Shown here piece after piece: positions 1 through 10,947 of a stretch of DNA of 28,379 nucleotides. The stretch lies in assembly GCA_002633005.1 (NCBI GenBank), contig NMRA01000177.1, forward strand, positions 662,228 to 690,606, given 5' to 3'. A program made the position numbers and the translations under genes. The notes under the pieces were generated by a model. That model was not told where the DNA came from and ran no database searches. It saw nothing but the letters and a program-made list of their open reading frames with translations. Within the stretch, counting starts at the first letter, position 1, and each line of letters starts with the position of its first letter. This stretch comes from Phoronis australis. Its lineage: Eukaryota; Phoronida; Phoronidae.

Positions 1-954
1 AATAGAACTCTTGGCTTCATTATTTAACGCATCCTCAAATATTTCCCGTGAAACAAAAGCCCCGGCCTACACGGCTTAGGCCCAAACTTCATATTTCTCC
101 TCTGTCTGGGATCTCCCCGCTCGCTCAACATTACTCAGTAAACAACGAAACTTATTTTATCCTGACGCTAACCCGCACTTTGATTTGTTGTTATTTTCAC
201 AGTTATGTCCAATTCAGTTTACAACTAGCATGCGCCAACATATAAGGATCGGTATTTCGATCGTTTGATGAAAACTAGTGGAAGAAGAAGTAGAATTGAT
301 GGCTCGTCAGATTCCAGTTTGAAGTTACATTTCATAAAGCCTGTCGGGAGGGGCTCGTCGATGGGATCCATGGCCATTCCCTGTTTTTAAATTAATATCT
401 TTTTAAGGGCCGCGCTCGGAAGGATGCCTCTTGATTCAGGATTTGCAGACGCAGCGCTTTTCCCGCGAAATAATTGTTATATAGCCTCTTCAAACCGAAG
501 AGTACGTAAATAATGCGCCACTTTACGGATGCTGGATTGTGATTGATCACGGCTGCTAAACCAGAACCATTTCAAACAAACGGAAAGTATACATCTGTAA
601 TCAAGAGAGTAAGTCTGAAGATTGGGTGATTTCTAATTTTATGACTTAGTTTCGTGATGTAGCCCTATAGGTGATCGTGGAGCATATATGCGAGTAATGG
701 TATTGTTGATACTTTAACCATAGATTATCCGTCAACAGACAAGCCACGTGCACGCTGTCGCCTGTGTCGGTGATCTGAAAGATGCGAACAATATAGTACC
801 CAACCTTAGACAGTGGACGAATTTCAGAAATTGGTTTTAGGTTCTTGTCTTTGCTGCCTTGAACTGAACCTAGTTCAAGTGAAAACATTCAAGATAAATC
901 TAGTGGGTGTTGTGAACTTTGAACAGTTTATCTTGACTTTTCTCTCTGATTCAG
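1..954. other. Left edge, no confident gene
   Basis: No recognisable protein or RNA gene. A minus-strand frame is open from 888 to 646, and its middle (about 720-850) uses GC-ending codons and reads like coding sequence. It has no recognisable domain and no ATG near its upstream end. The 3' part of this stretch, up to the acceptor at 953-954, would be intron if the 955-1121 exon is real. Confidence 0.4.
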
Positions 955-1121
955 CCATTGAAGAAGAGGTCCGGGCGAGGAAGTTGACCCAAACTGATCA
1001 CCTGAACAAGCAGCTCCTGAACTCATTGTTGGGCCGTCTTAACCAACAATCGACGGCATCTGGTTTGCAGTCGCCAGAACTTACAAGAAGGATTGGCAGA
1101 CTGGGAGACAGAAGAACTTGA
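955..1121 (+). CDS. Possible last exon of an unidentified coiled-coil protein
   Basis: A frame follows a strong splice acceptor, a pyrimidine-rich tract ending in gattcag at 948-954, and runs to TGA at 1119-1121. It would add about 55 C-terminal residues. They start AIEEEVRARKLTQTDHLNKQ and continue with a leucine-rich, heptad-like helix, then a basic tail rich in R, S and T. I do not recognise the family. Earlier exons would lie left of the window. The stop is only 200 bases before the NMRK start codon on the same strand, so the genes would be very tightly spaced. I see no AATAAA close downstream, which weakens the call. The alternative is a chance open frame behind a chance acceptor. Confidence 0.3.
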
Positions 1122-1321
1122 CAAGCAGTAACAGATAACTAGCACGGAAACAAACTAACACAAAGAGATAGTGTCAGTGAGAAGGAAATATTTGGCATCA
1201 ACATTTTTTGATGTGGATGTAGTTTAATCACAAGCCTGTAGGTGTCACTAGTGTCAAGTACATAGATGAACTAAACACAGTCTTTCCGAGGACATTTCGG
1301 CCTACAAGTGAACACAGAAGA

Positions 1322-1347
1322 ATGTCATTCGTTGTTGGAATCGGAGG
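1322..1347 (+). CDS. NMRK: NMRK coding exon 1
   Basis: Nine residues, MSFVVGIGG, forming the first beta strand and the start of the P-loop. The exon ends GGAGG before gtaatt and leaves two bases (GG) of the last glycine codon, matching the T that opens exon 2. It is too short to show up as a stand-alone open frame and was found by matching the family N-terminus and phase. Confidence 0.85.
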
Positions 1348-4300
1348 GTAATTAGAGCAGCTATAAGCCTTCCCTTGCATTACAATAACAAACGTTTGAT
1401 TGGAACTGCTTACCGTCATGAAATTGGTCTGTATCAAACTCTTACTTAATTTCTAGTAGTCGAATTGGAGATGATTTTGGGGTCATAGTACAGCGTTTTC
1501 CCGTTGATCCCAACTTGTTCGATTCAATAGCCCAATGTTCAGCAAGTTGGGAAGATGACCCCTGTAGCCAATCTTACACGACTGATTAATTCCATTCTGG
1601 CATTTATGGTTGGAAGGCCAGCTCTCTTTTGTTCGATAATTGCTCTAATCCCCAATGAGATCATATCTAGCCTGAGTGGGCTGTGCTGTTAAAAACAAAA
1701 GTTAAGTGATAACATATTTGAACATAAACCGATAACATTTCTGAATTTCTCGTCAAATTCTGACCATGTTTAGTTTTTGAATCGCCAAAATCGCCTTACT
1801 GCAACTGAAGTTACGGCAATCTGTTCTTTCCGAACATACCAATTTACTCTGGGTTTGACTGTGTTCACAGGTGGTCTGTAATAAGCGTGGTAGATAATTG
1901 GCCTACCTGTTGTCCTGCCAGACAAAAGACTGTGCTTGGCAATTGATTAACAAAGGAGCTAGATGTTATCACAGGCTCACAACCCTCTATGTCTGGTAAA
2001 GAGAACACCCTCATGTTAAGAAAGAACTGGCGGTTCGCTATTGCTTGAGACCAGCTCTGTACAAGTTGGCTAAATTGTCGTGGCATGTCATTTTTTGTGT
2101 AAGACTGCAAATCACTTCTCATTTGAGTAATGGACACTTGTGAGACCAATTGTGCAGCAGTAAGGGGGTCTAAATCAAAATTTAGTTTCTTTGACGTAAC
2201 ACTGGATTATTGGTGCTTTAGCATATTATATATAGTTGAGGTTATAGCCTGAATTTCCCTGAGGGGAATCACTACAAACGTGGTGAAGTCTCCAGCTTTG
2301 GCAATAAGCTCAACTCATATCAAAGATCGACACTTTAGCATAAGGTCATGCAACTTGCCAAACGCGACCTGGCAAAATTCCCAGGTCAAAGAACAGGAAC
2401 TAAAGTACCCAAACCCTGTTGACAGGAACGAAATAGAAATTATTGAGATACCTGAAGCAGGAATTCATCCAGCATTTCAAAAATAGGGCATCCAAAATAG
2501 TTTTCCCAATTTCTCAGGGCGTCCATGACCAATAATGCATGACAAGTGGGTGAACTCGGTAAATTTCTGTCAATGCACCTAATATCATATGATCATCGGA
2601 GCATTTTGGGTGCTCGTTGACAACAAATTTCATCCTTTTGAGCCCAGTGTCCCGCACGTAGTCCCACCTCCTGGGAACCCAAACTCGATCGTCTCCTTCT
2701 GATTTCTTTGAACGATTCCGATTTTGCACTTCCTGTAGTATTTTGAGTGTGTGGTCGGATGTTGCGTGGCAATTTCGTGGCAGCCTAGGATTTTTCCGGG
2801 TTGTTAAACAAATCTTGCATTGGCGACCTGCAGGTTGCCAAGTATTGTACTGCTACATTTAGATTCAGGAGAACCAACTGTTTAACCAGAAAGGGTCTTG
2901 CATTCACTGGACATGTCTGGTGCTAGTAAATATCTCTCAGGCAAATCTTGTGTTTACGTCATGGATTTTCTATCAAAGCTGTCACTAGAGGGTTTTAACT
3001 AAATAAAGAGTATTCATCTCATGTATCGGCGAAAACATGTTATGACTGTGTTCAGGGAGATTTAGATTTAAGAAGCAGTCATGAACAGCTTATATAAATG
3101 TCTTTTTGCATGTGAATGAGAGGAATGCTCTGTGTTAACACATTACTATTGAAAACCCTGTTGAACATGTACAATACATTGACCAGCAAGGTCTTAACAG
3201 AAAGACAAAACTGAATGTAGAAAGCTGTCGTTTAGGATTGTCGTAACACTGCAACCCGATGGAGAGAGTGTTACTAGTTATAGTATAGAAAGTATTTAGT
3301 CTGAAACCGGGCTGACATAAATGTAGGTCTACACGTTACACCCAAATCTAGTGAACATTGGTATAATGGTGGTTAGAATTGCAGAAAATGTACGATACCT
3401 GTGTTGTATCCGTTAATGTTGTTTTCTCATTTTCAGTGTCACCAATGGAGGCAAGACAACCGTTGCTACGAAACTGTTAAAACAATTGCCCCATGCGTCA
3501 TGTCTGAACCAGGATGACTACTTCTGGGTATGGCTGCCTCTTAAAAGTTCAAAATAGAAAATTTTATGTTGTCTAAAATTTTGTTGTTGAAAGTTGCCTG
3601 TAAAAGTGATTCATGGTTCATAGAAGATTTGGATTTGTTGTGCTGTGATTTTCAAAAACTTGTCAGTGCACATTTTTAAACTGAATTAGTATACTGTCTT
3701 TAATATTTTAGCCATAGTTGTCTTGGCCAAATTGCGTTCGACTTGTTTACTTCAAGACCTCAGCTCTGTCAGTGGTGCAATTTATACTATTAGTTAAAGG
3801 CACATATGACACCATCTTGTTTTTGTCTGGAATACTTTTCAGAGCATTTTTGATAATAAATTGCCCTTTATCCTATTTCCTACGATTACACTTTGAACCT
3901 AATGAATTTTACAACTGATGTCTTTGCGGAAAAAAAGAAAATTAGCAAACCATTTTAAAGACTTTTACAGGCATTTTTTTCAAAAAGTGTGGTTGTTCCC
4001 CTCCCCTAGATCCACCATCGTCTGGATTTGGTGGTATTGGCCTAGTCTTATCGCTGTAGTCGACTTTATATCAAGACAAGGTTCTGGCTAGTTTTTGGAT
4101 GAAGCTGTGTACCACTGCTTGTTAATTATAGATTTTGTTCAATGTTTTAGCCTGAAGACAGCCAAATTTGGAAGGAGAAGGGTCTATGGCTGCCAGAATT
4201 TCAGTACGCAAACTGGGACTGTAAGTAGCAGGCTGTCTACATAAACTCAGGAAAAGTTCACTTGGTATATGAAGGGTTGATTGATCTTATTGAATTGAGA

Positions 4301-7300
4301 ACATGTGGTAGTTTACAAAAAGTTGACAAATTTGTGGAAATTGTCTGTATAGCAAAATCCGAGACGAAAACCGGATGAGATTTGCATTGATCATTCGAAA
4401 ATAAAGCAAATCATTTTGGTTAGAAAACTCGAACAGAAGGTTTTTTTAATACTTTTTGGAAAACTACTGTATTCTGCGGTCATAATGTTTCTTTTATCAG
4501 ACTGAAGATCTGATATGTGAATCTGAAATCAGATCTGCAGCTTATGATGTGTGTTCAATAAGTTGTCCTGTCAACCGTCTAACGTATATGTAAAACTCTC
4601 ATTACACTACGTCACACTGTACAAATGAGCGATTTTTAGTATAATGGCAAATCACATTATGTTAAGTTTGTCCTCCCAAAAGTCATAATTAGCCTTCTCA
4701 ATAATATAACAAGACATTGAATCTTTAGGCTTATGTCTCGGCTGATCTTTATTACTGAAATAGTCTATATGAGACAAAGTACACTAGGTAGTCATTTTGT
4801 GTTCTAATTTTGCTGGCAGCGGTTCAACTTGATGACAAAGTGTCGTTCTCAGTGATTTTACTAAAACGGCCTTTGGACGAAATCTCTCGCCTTTATCAGA
4901 CTGTCTCTGTGTGCATTTGTCATTATTGGACATGTGACTTTTGGGAGTTAGATGTTCTGACATTAATTTCTGTGCCATGAAAGGACTGGCAATACATAAT
5001 CATCCAAAAACCTACAATCCAGCCCAAAAACAGTTTTTAATATAGACCACTTTGCATTATGAAATTAGTCTCAAATTCTTCTAGTCAAACTGGAGACTTG
5101 GAAAGAGCTGACAGTTTGTTACTCCTTGAAGTCAGGCTCTACACGTTGACTTTTCACGCCGTGTCATTTTATGCACAGAACATGGTCTCAGTACAGAGAT
5201 CGTCTCCCCTGTGTCAGGAAAAAGTTGAGACCAGTTGTATAATGGTATATGGCCAAAATTAAAAGTTTGTTTCTGTTATGGAACGTGAGTTTAAGAGTGA
5301 ACTCAATAATTTAGTTTTGGTACAATGACTGCGAGGAGTCCTTGTCTCGTTGCAACGCTAGTCATGTTGTAAATATGTTTGGTGTAATGAGACTGGCAGT
5401 TGTGATGCCATAACTGTCCAATTTCAAGTGGATTGATTTCATTCGCAAACTGAAGACTGGGTGCCAATAGTGTTAAATTTTTAGTTTTATTATAATATTT
5501 CAGTTCACATTGTCTTTGTCCTTCACATATTTCAAAGACAAACTGGCAGGAAAATATTATATAGGTCTTTAAAACATTTTGAAATCAATTTCAAAATTAT
5601 GATTTTACTGGCACTGCATATTTAATCTCTTCTACAGCATCAATAGCGTGATTGGTCCATTGTTTTTTCACCAACAATCACGTTTACACTTGTTTTGAGA
5701 ATTATTGATTTAGCTTTTTGTTTAAATTCTGTCATCCAAGTCACAACTTTTATACAGGTGAAGAGGCCCTGGACTTTGATAGCCTGGTGGAGTATATTAA
5801 AGAATGGAAGAACAGCTCTCATTGTAAGGTGGACAAGGAACAGCCTCGGATATTATTAGTTGAAGGATTTCTCTTGTACACCCACAAGTAAGCCCAATAG
5901 AAACTTTGCCCATTTCAAGACATCTTGTGCTTCTGTCCAATGATTTGTTGACGAAGTGCTGGCATCAACAGACCTGTTTATCAGAAACCCTAATCTGAGG
6001 TCGCTTTGTAAGGAGCAGATCAATTTCCGCATTGGTGATGACTTGATGGGAATTAGACACTGTCTAAAACACAGTGATATATCGTGCACTACAACTGATA
6101 ATTTGATCTGTTTGGCTTGATTTCCTCGTGAAAAATTAGGGTATTTTTTTAGCCGAAGAAATATGACAGAATTTGCTAAAACAGACGTATTAGGTTTGCG
6201 TTCTTGTTGACTAATGGTTTTAGTAACCATGGTAGATAATTGGCGTGCAAGTCGTGATCCTGGACGAAGGACCGTGGAAACGCTTCACAATGACCTAGAT
6301 TGATAGCTGGGTTTAGCCTCAATTTGGAAACTGCTGTTGACACCAAATGGGAGGCTTTTATAATGATTAAGGGTTGTTAAAGCAAATGTGCTGTTATGTT
6401 GCAGTAAACATGCAAGAAAATATCACTGAAGTAATGAAGTTTGAACACTTCCAGCTTGTAAATGTAATTCAAATAAAAAAATTAGTACTTTTACCAGCTT
6501 GCACTGGGTCTGGTGACAGTTACCTAGTGTGGCCAAGTCGCAATTAGGCTGCATAGTACTTATAGTAATCTTTTATGGGTCCTACTGGAAAATTGCTCTG
6601 CTCGTTTGATGTCCATGTAAACACCATGATGCAATGCAGTAGAAAGGTCGTATATTCAGTTTTATTACGCTGAAGCTGTATTAGAAGCACAGACGAATCC
6701 AGAGCACGATGTCATAGGTCATGATCTTGTCTCCTGACTCGCCGGCATAGCCGCCATTGACGAATCTTTGTGTCAGTTCTTTTCCAAACCAGACGGTTGA
6801 TATTCCTGATCTGTGCCTGCATTGAAAATGTTTTTGTCTCATTTTTCAGAGAGCTCTGTTCCCTCTTTGATAAAAAACTCTTCTTGGAATTACCTTACGA
6901 GGAATGCAAGAAAAGGCGAATGTAAGTGTTGTTTAAAGTTGCTACCTCTCATTAGTCAGATAGCTTTTGCTTACAAGCTACTCAAGATCTTGAAATGTTG
7001 TGAGCTAAGAAACAGCTGCATTAGCTATTCTATCTTCACATAATTGTTCGAACTTCTTAATCAAAAGTTTAATATCCTTCTTATTGTTGTCAGTGCTAAA
7101 ATCTAGAGCAATGAATAGTTTCAACCCCACGGGACAGGCAGTGTTCAGAAAAATCACTTGCTGGAATCGTTTTTCCTTGCTTTCTAGTTCAATGATAATG
7201 GAGTAGTTTTCAAACCTTTGTGTGAATATTTTCAACTCTCTCACAGCATCATCCTCTTATGTCAATGGCTTAGGTGTAGTGACTATACAGAGTTCAGTGA

Positions 7301-10300
7301 TGCCATCTTTGGTTTTTGATGCGGTCAGGCAGCAAACAACAGAGGGTTGAAACTTCGGTACTGATAACCATAGCTTTAAAAATGGATTAAGGGTCTTCAC
7401 TAAGTCGTAAATTTCTCGGAGTGATCCCGACGTTGCCACCATGTTTCAAGTCAAGTATTATGGTGCATAAAGTGAAGCTTTGTCAACAGTAAAACGAACA
7501 ATTTTGACTTACATGGCATTGAACTTTTAATCAAGAAGCAATGCCACCTAGCGAGATATAGCATATTAACAACTTACTATCAGATGACAGATCAGACGCC
7601 TGATCCACCACCTTGCCTTCTTATTGTCTGCCATGAAATCAGATGGCAGATCAGCGTTCTCAGTGGAAAAGGCTGCATTCTTGCGTCGTGCCAACTGTGC
7701 TGAGGTTTTGCTTGCCCGTGGTGATATGGTGATCCTATGCTTGCGCTAGACTTTTAAAAGTTTTAGCCATAATAGCTAAAGCATCTGAAAACATCTAGCT
7801 ATTTTCAAAAATTATTAGCCAAATACTTCCTCTTTTCCCAACCCCCACAACACACAGTTAAACGGACCAAATTTTTTTATTTTTCGTTCTGAGCATAGGC
7901 TCTTTTCATAAATGTACTATAAGAAAAGACGTTTGCCTTTAGAAAAAACAAATGATCAACATTCCGGGGTCATATTGCAACCTAATAAGGTGGAGGTGAT
8001 GTCAGGCAACCTTCCTTTTGTTTTGACCTCTAAAATTTGTGCAGCGTTCCCCCTATACCCGAGTTGCTGTATGTGCACGCTGGTCACATGGGTATTTAAA
8101 TGGTGTTGACGTTAAAAAAAATTGGGCAGGAGTCCCTCCCCCTATTCCTGGGTTACGACGAGGATACAGTGTACCATGACGTACAGTGATGGACATAAAA
8201 TGGAACATTTGCTTGCTGTTTTTAGGACTCGAAATCGAAGTAAGAATGTCGTTTGCGGTGACGGCTTGATTCGATGTGACTGCGAATCGACACGCAAGTA
8301 GGTTTCCCGAAAGCATTGCAAAAGCATTCGCCAAATTAGTTCTACCATCGCCAGTGCCACTCAGAATTTGCCAATAGCACATGGTGAGCGGCTAGCACGA
8401 GAGAAAGATGCATTGACATTAACAGAAATTCAAAATCTTTACGAACAAACTGTAGAAATATTTGGTGAACAGATTGAATTCCATTTCGGTGGGAGAGAAC
8501 TATGAGTGATTAGCCAGAATATTTGTATTCTAGTTACCCAGTGAGAGGGTTGACAAGTCAACTAACTCGAAGATGCTGAGCTGCCTTCTGATAAGTCCCT
8601 TGTAAAAATTCCACCCGTGGATGTGGCATTAGTGAATGTCTTTTTATGTGGGATTTTTGTATCATGTTCACATGAAGAATGTTTTTTGTTAAGACCTTAT
8701 CGACAAGCGTGATGTGCCTTTTAGCAAATAATCATCCAGAAAATTGTAGAATTTTGGTCTGTGAAAACATATAAGGCAATTCTAAAAGCAGAAAGACTTT
8801 AAGCTTGATTATCAACTTAATACCAATCTGTCATTAATTTGGTCACATCATCTCGCGCGTATTTTTAACAACATTTATCAATTGGAAATGTATATTCATT
8901 TCAAAACGTCAGTGTCATTGGCGTGGTCAATGCTCAAAATGAAATCTGACAACTGATTCCTTTTTCTTAAATATCATCTTCTCTATTTTATTTCATACAG
9001 CTTTCAGGGGTTCCATTAAAATCATACAAGTCCAATTTTTAATAGCCCCTCATGCAAAAGTAGGACACCCCAAAAATAACTTGCGTTGAAGCGAATAATA
9101 CCATAATTAATAATACAGTAAGTAGTCATCTTGTAGCGAGGGATAGTTCATTTCAGTGGAGCCTGATACTGTGGCTAGACCATAATTACAAGAGTCAGTA
9201 GGTGCTCAGTTTTTACACCCTGGTATCCAGTGACTCCAAACAGCAGCTTTGGCAAACGAATGAAAGTTGTATTTTGCCCCTTAGCTGTGAATGTTGATTT
9301 TTAATTGAACCATTATGGGGGTTTAAAAACATTACCTCGCTCATCTGAACTTGAACTATGTGATTGATTTTATCTGAGTAAAAGACCCGGCTATTTTGAT
9401 TTTCGTTGTACCCACTTAACTTGGTAAAATGCAGTTTAAAGTTGAAACTTATTTCACACGTGACAGAAAAAGTTAAATTTTGTAACTAGTTTCATCTTTG
9501 GATGCCTGTTCCTGACCAAGGGCTAGTTGCACAATGATTAGCGCATTGATCATATGGAATGATGTCTGTTGGGAGAGGAAACCAATAATTATTTCATCTG
9601 TTGATTTCTTACATTTTTTGTTCCGTGGACAATGCTGTGGCTGATTATTCTATTACAGAGCCCGAGATTACTTTCCTCCTGAACCACCAGGGTATTTTGA
9701 TGCAATTGTGTGGCCGGCCTACGTAGAGTTCAAAGGTCAAGTTGCCAAACAAGACGACATAGGTGAGCCCTTTGTTTTGGTGTTGTACTGTTTTTTTACC
9801 GTGATAACTTTCTGTATTCTTTTTGTTTTCAAGATTTTTGCTCTTTTCACTTCCTAGACATGCTGTTCAGTTATTGGTGCGCCGAAAATCATGTAGTCTT
9901 ACAGTTTGGCTGCACTTGATTGCCTTTGTCGTTTCTGCTGAGACATCTGATAAGTCCTCGATAACGACGTCCGGATTACAGACCAATCTGATGTCTTGGT
10001 CGGATGAGTCTGAACCGGCAAAGTCAATCAAGTACAACCTTTGTTTTCAATTAGCTAGACTTCATGAGTCATCTACAGCTAGACTTCATGAGTCATCTAT
10101 TTGCTGTTGTCATCTTAACATTTATTTTATTTTTCTGCCTTATTTTATGTTTTGCAATAAATGGTGGAAAGTTCTGCTTTCTATGTTGTCAATGCCATGA
10201 GTTGTTTCATTGCTAATTTTTTTATTTTATCTGTTGTCATGATTTGCACTTGTTCATAATTAGTATGGATTTTTGTTTTAACCTGCAACTTTACTTTGCT

Positions 10301-10947
10301 GTTAATTGATTCTAAGTTTAGAAATTCTCTATATCAAGCAAAAGGAAGCATTTTTGTCTTTTGCAGGGTTTCCCTTAAATTAGACAAATAATGACAAAAC
10401 TTAATGACTACTTTCACGTTTTGCTTTCTTTCATTAACTGTACGGCACAATCCGGTCATTTAACCAATAGATGGTTAATGATACTGACAGGGACATAATC
10501 GGAGAGATTCTGTAAGATGAGCGCACACTCATGTGTTAACACGGTATCTTAGCCAGCAATTGAAATTAATTTTGTTTTCCCTCTCCTGGCCGATCATAAA
10601 ATATGTGTTCAGCTCAAACCATCTTCGCTCTCTGAGCTTATTGCATTAAATGACTTATTCATGTTAAAATGACACAGGCTTCAAAAGTGGGGCCTTCATG
10701 TATAGATGACCTGCCTGAAGGTTACTGTAGAGGTAAAAATGAAATCGGGATGTCTCAACAAAAATGAGTACCGTCTGACCCTCCCGTCTTAGAGGATAAG
10801 GAAAGGTTATGAGGAAACAGATACCTAAATCAGAGTCATACTACTATTGTTAACATTCTTGTTTCAGTGTACGTGAGTGGGACCAACGAACCAGATACAG
10901 TGTTCAACATAATATACAACGAAATAAGGAGGATGTGTGGACATTGA
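1322..10947 (+). CDS. NMRK: Nicotinamide riboside kinase (NMRK1/NMRK2 family), 7 coding exons
   Basis: ATP-dependent kinase that phosphorylates nicotinamide riboside to NMN, a cytosolic NAD+ salvage step. CDS = join(1322..1347, 3437..3527, 4151..4220, 5758..5887, 6850..6921, 9659..9762, 10868..10947): 573 nt, 190 residues plus stop. All six introns are GT-AG and the frame is unbroken. The P-loop is G9-VTNG-G14-K15-T16. The QDD motif follows (D35/D36, equivalent to human D36), then W61-D62 (human D56), VEGFLL with E98 (human Mg ligand E98) and PYEECKKRR ending in R129 (human substrate residue R129). After it come PPGYFD (139-144) and VWP (147-149). Human NMRK1 has 199 residues, so this is nearly full length. 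The GIGG-TNGGKTT P-loop resembles human NMRK2, as I recall it, more than NMRK1 (TNSGKTT). It is probably the unduplicated invertebrate orthologue. The start has A at -3. Confidence 0.95.
1348..3436 (+). other. NMRK: NMRK intron 1 (2.1 kb)
   Basis: Runs from gtaatt to a ttttctcattttcag acceptor. It contains three antisense open frames (about 2849-2514, 2205-1865 and 1688-1539) that read somewhat like protein but match nothing I know. There is also a plus-strand frame at 2280-2486. All are within the size range expected by chance. Confidence 0.8.
3437..3527 (+). CDS. NMRK: NMRK exon 2 (P-loop and QDD motif)
   Basis: Completes G9 and encodes VTNGGKTT through to NQDDYFW. This covers the ATP-binding P-loop and the conserved aspartates of the active site. 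It ends in phase 0 at the donor gtatgg. Confidence 0.95.
3528..4150 (+). other. NMRK: NMRK intron 2 (0.6 kb)
   Basis: Intron from gtatgg to tgttttag. T-rich and A-rich, with no gene or repeat that I can recognise. Confidence 0.8.
4151..4220 (+). CDS. NMRK: NMRK exon 3
   Basis: Encodes PEDSQIWKEKGLWLPEFQYA followed by NWD, ending one base into the next codon at gtaagt. D62 matches the nicotinamide-riboside contact D56 of human NMRK1. The loop before it is a few residues longer than in the human enzyme. Confidence 0.93.
4221..5757 (+). other. NMRK: NMRK intron 3 (1.5 kb)
   Basis: From gtaagt to ttttatacag. Only short chance frames on both strands; no recognisable gene or repeat. Confidence 0.8.
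5758..5887 (+). CDS. NMRK: NMRK exon 4 (VEGFLL motif)
   Basis: Completes C63, then reads EEALDFDSLVEYIKEWKNSS and on to RILLVEGFLLYTH, ending two bases into K106 at gtaagc. E98 aligns with the Mg2+ ligand of human NMRK1. The variable insert between the helix and the VEGFLL strand is short. Confidence 0.95.
5888..6849 (+). other. NMRK: NMRK intron 4 (1.0 kb)
   Basis: From gtaagc to catttttcag. On the minus strand, roughly 6820-6690 is an open stretch ending in TAA, with AATAAA about 20 bases beyond it (near 6665). It looks like a possible 3' end of an antisense transcript or retro-fragment, but there is no identifiable family. Confidence 0.7.
6850..6921 (+). CDS. NMRK: NMRK exon 5 (PYEECKKRR)
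   Basis: Encodes K106 to R129 (ELCSLFDKKLFLELPYEECK, then KRR) and two bases of I130. R129 corresponds to the human residue that contacts substrate. Donor gtaagt. Confidence 0.95.
6922..9658 (+). other. NMRK: NMRK intron 5 (2.7 kb, largest)
   Basis: From gtaagt to attctattacag. It holds a minus-strand frame at 7442-7005, open except for one TAA at 7257-7259. It also holds a plus-strand frame from ATG at 8176 to TGA at 8503-8505, interrupted by one TAG. Neither matches a known family and both could be chance. Confidence 0.75.
9659..9762 (+). CDS. NMRK: NMRK exon 6 (lid and C-terminal core)
   Basis: Encodes I130 to I164, including ARDYFPPEPPGYFDAIVWPA, the counterpart of the human PPDSPGYFDGHVWP segment. 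Ends one base into V165 before gtgagc. Confidence 0.95.
9763..10867 (+). other. NMRK: NMRK intron 6 (1.1 kb)
   Basis: From gtgagc to cttgtttcag. It contains a 24-bp tandem duplication with AP-1-type sites (10053-10100) and an antisense open frame at 10046-9870 rich in D, S and V. No recognised gene. Confidence 0.8.
10053..10100 (+). repeat. 24-bp tandem duplication, each copy with TGAGTCA
   Basis: Two adjacent copies of a 24-bp unit beginning agctagacttcatgagtcat, identical except at the last base. Each contains the canonical AP-1 (bZIP) heptamer TGAGTCA, at 10065-10071 and 10089-10095. They lie within NMRK intron 6. Regulatory activity is inference; the duplication itself is directly visible. 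Confidence 0.85.
10868..10947 (+). CDS. NMRK: NMRK exon 7 (C-terminus and stop)
   Basis: Completes V165, then YVSGTNEPDTVFNIIYNEIR and RMCGH, stop TGA at 10945-10947. It matches the VYLDGTKS...DLFLQVYEDL C-terminal region of human NMRK1 but stops a few residues earlier. The bases after the stop are CTAG. Confidence 0.93.

Noticed and set aside
5856-6230. Minus-strand 124-codon frame overlapping NMRK exon 4
   Set aside because: It reads the reverse of a confirmed coding exon at one end and intron at the other. No family match.
1884-6245. Shared 15-mer tggtagataattggc near 1887 and 6231
   Set aside because: One 15-base match is about what chance gives for a 28-kb window compared with itself; flanks do not match.
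8053-8505. Minus-strand 109-codon frame, and a plus-strand frame 8176-8505 with one TAG
   Set aside because: The two strands contradict each other, neither matches a family, and the plus frame needs a stop ignored. Kept only as a remark under intron 5.
9823-10200. Plus-strand 125-codon frame after NMRK exon 6
   Set aside because: It lies wholly in intron 6, starts with TTG and includes the 24-bp duplication. Its T-rich composition gives hydrophobic residues by default.
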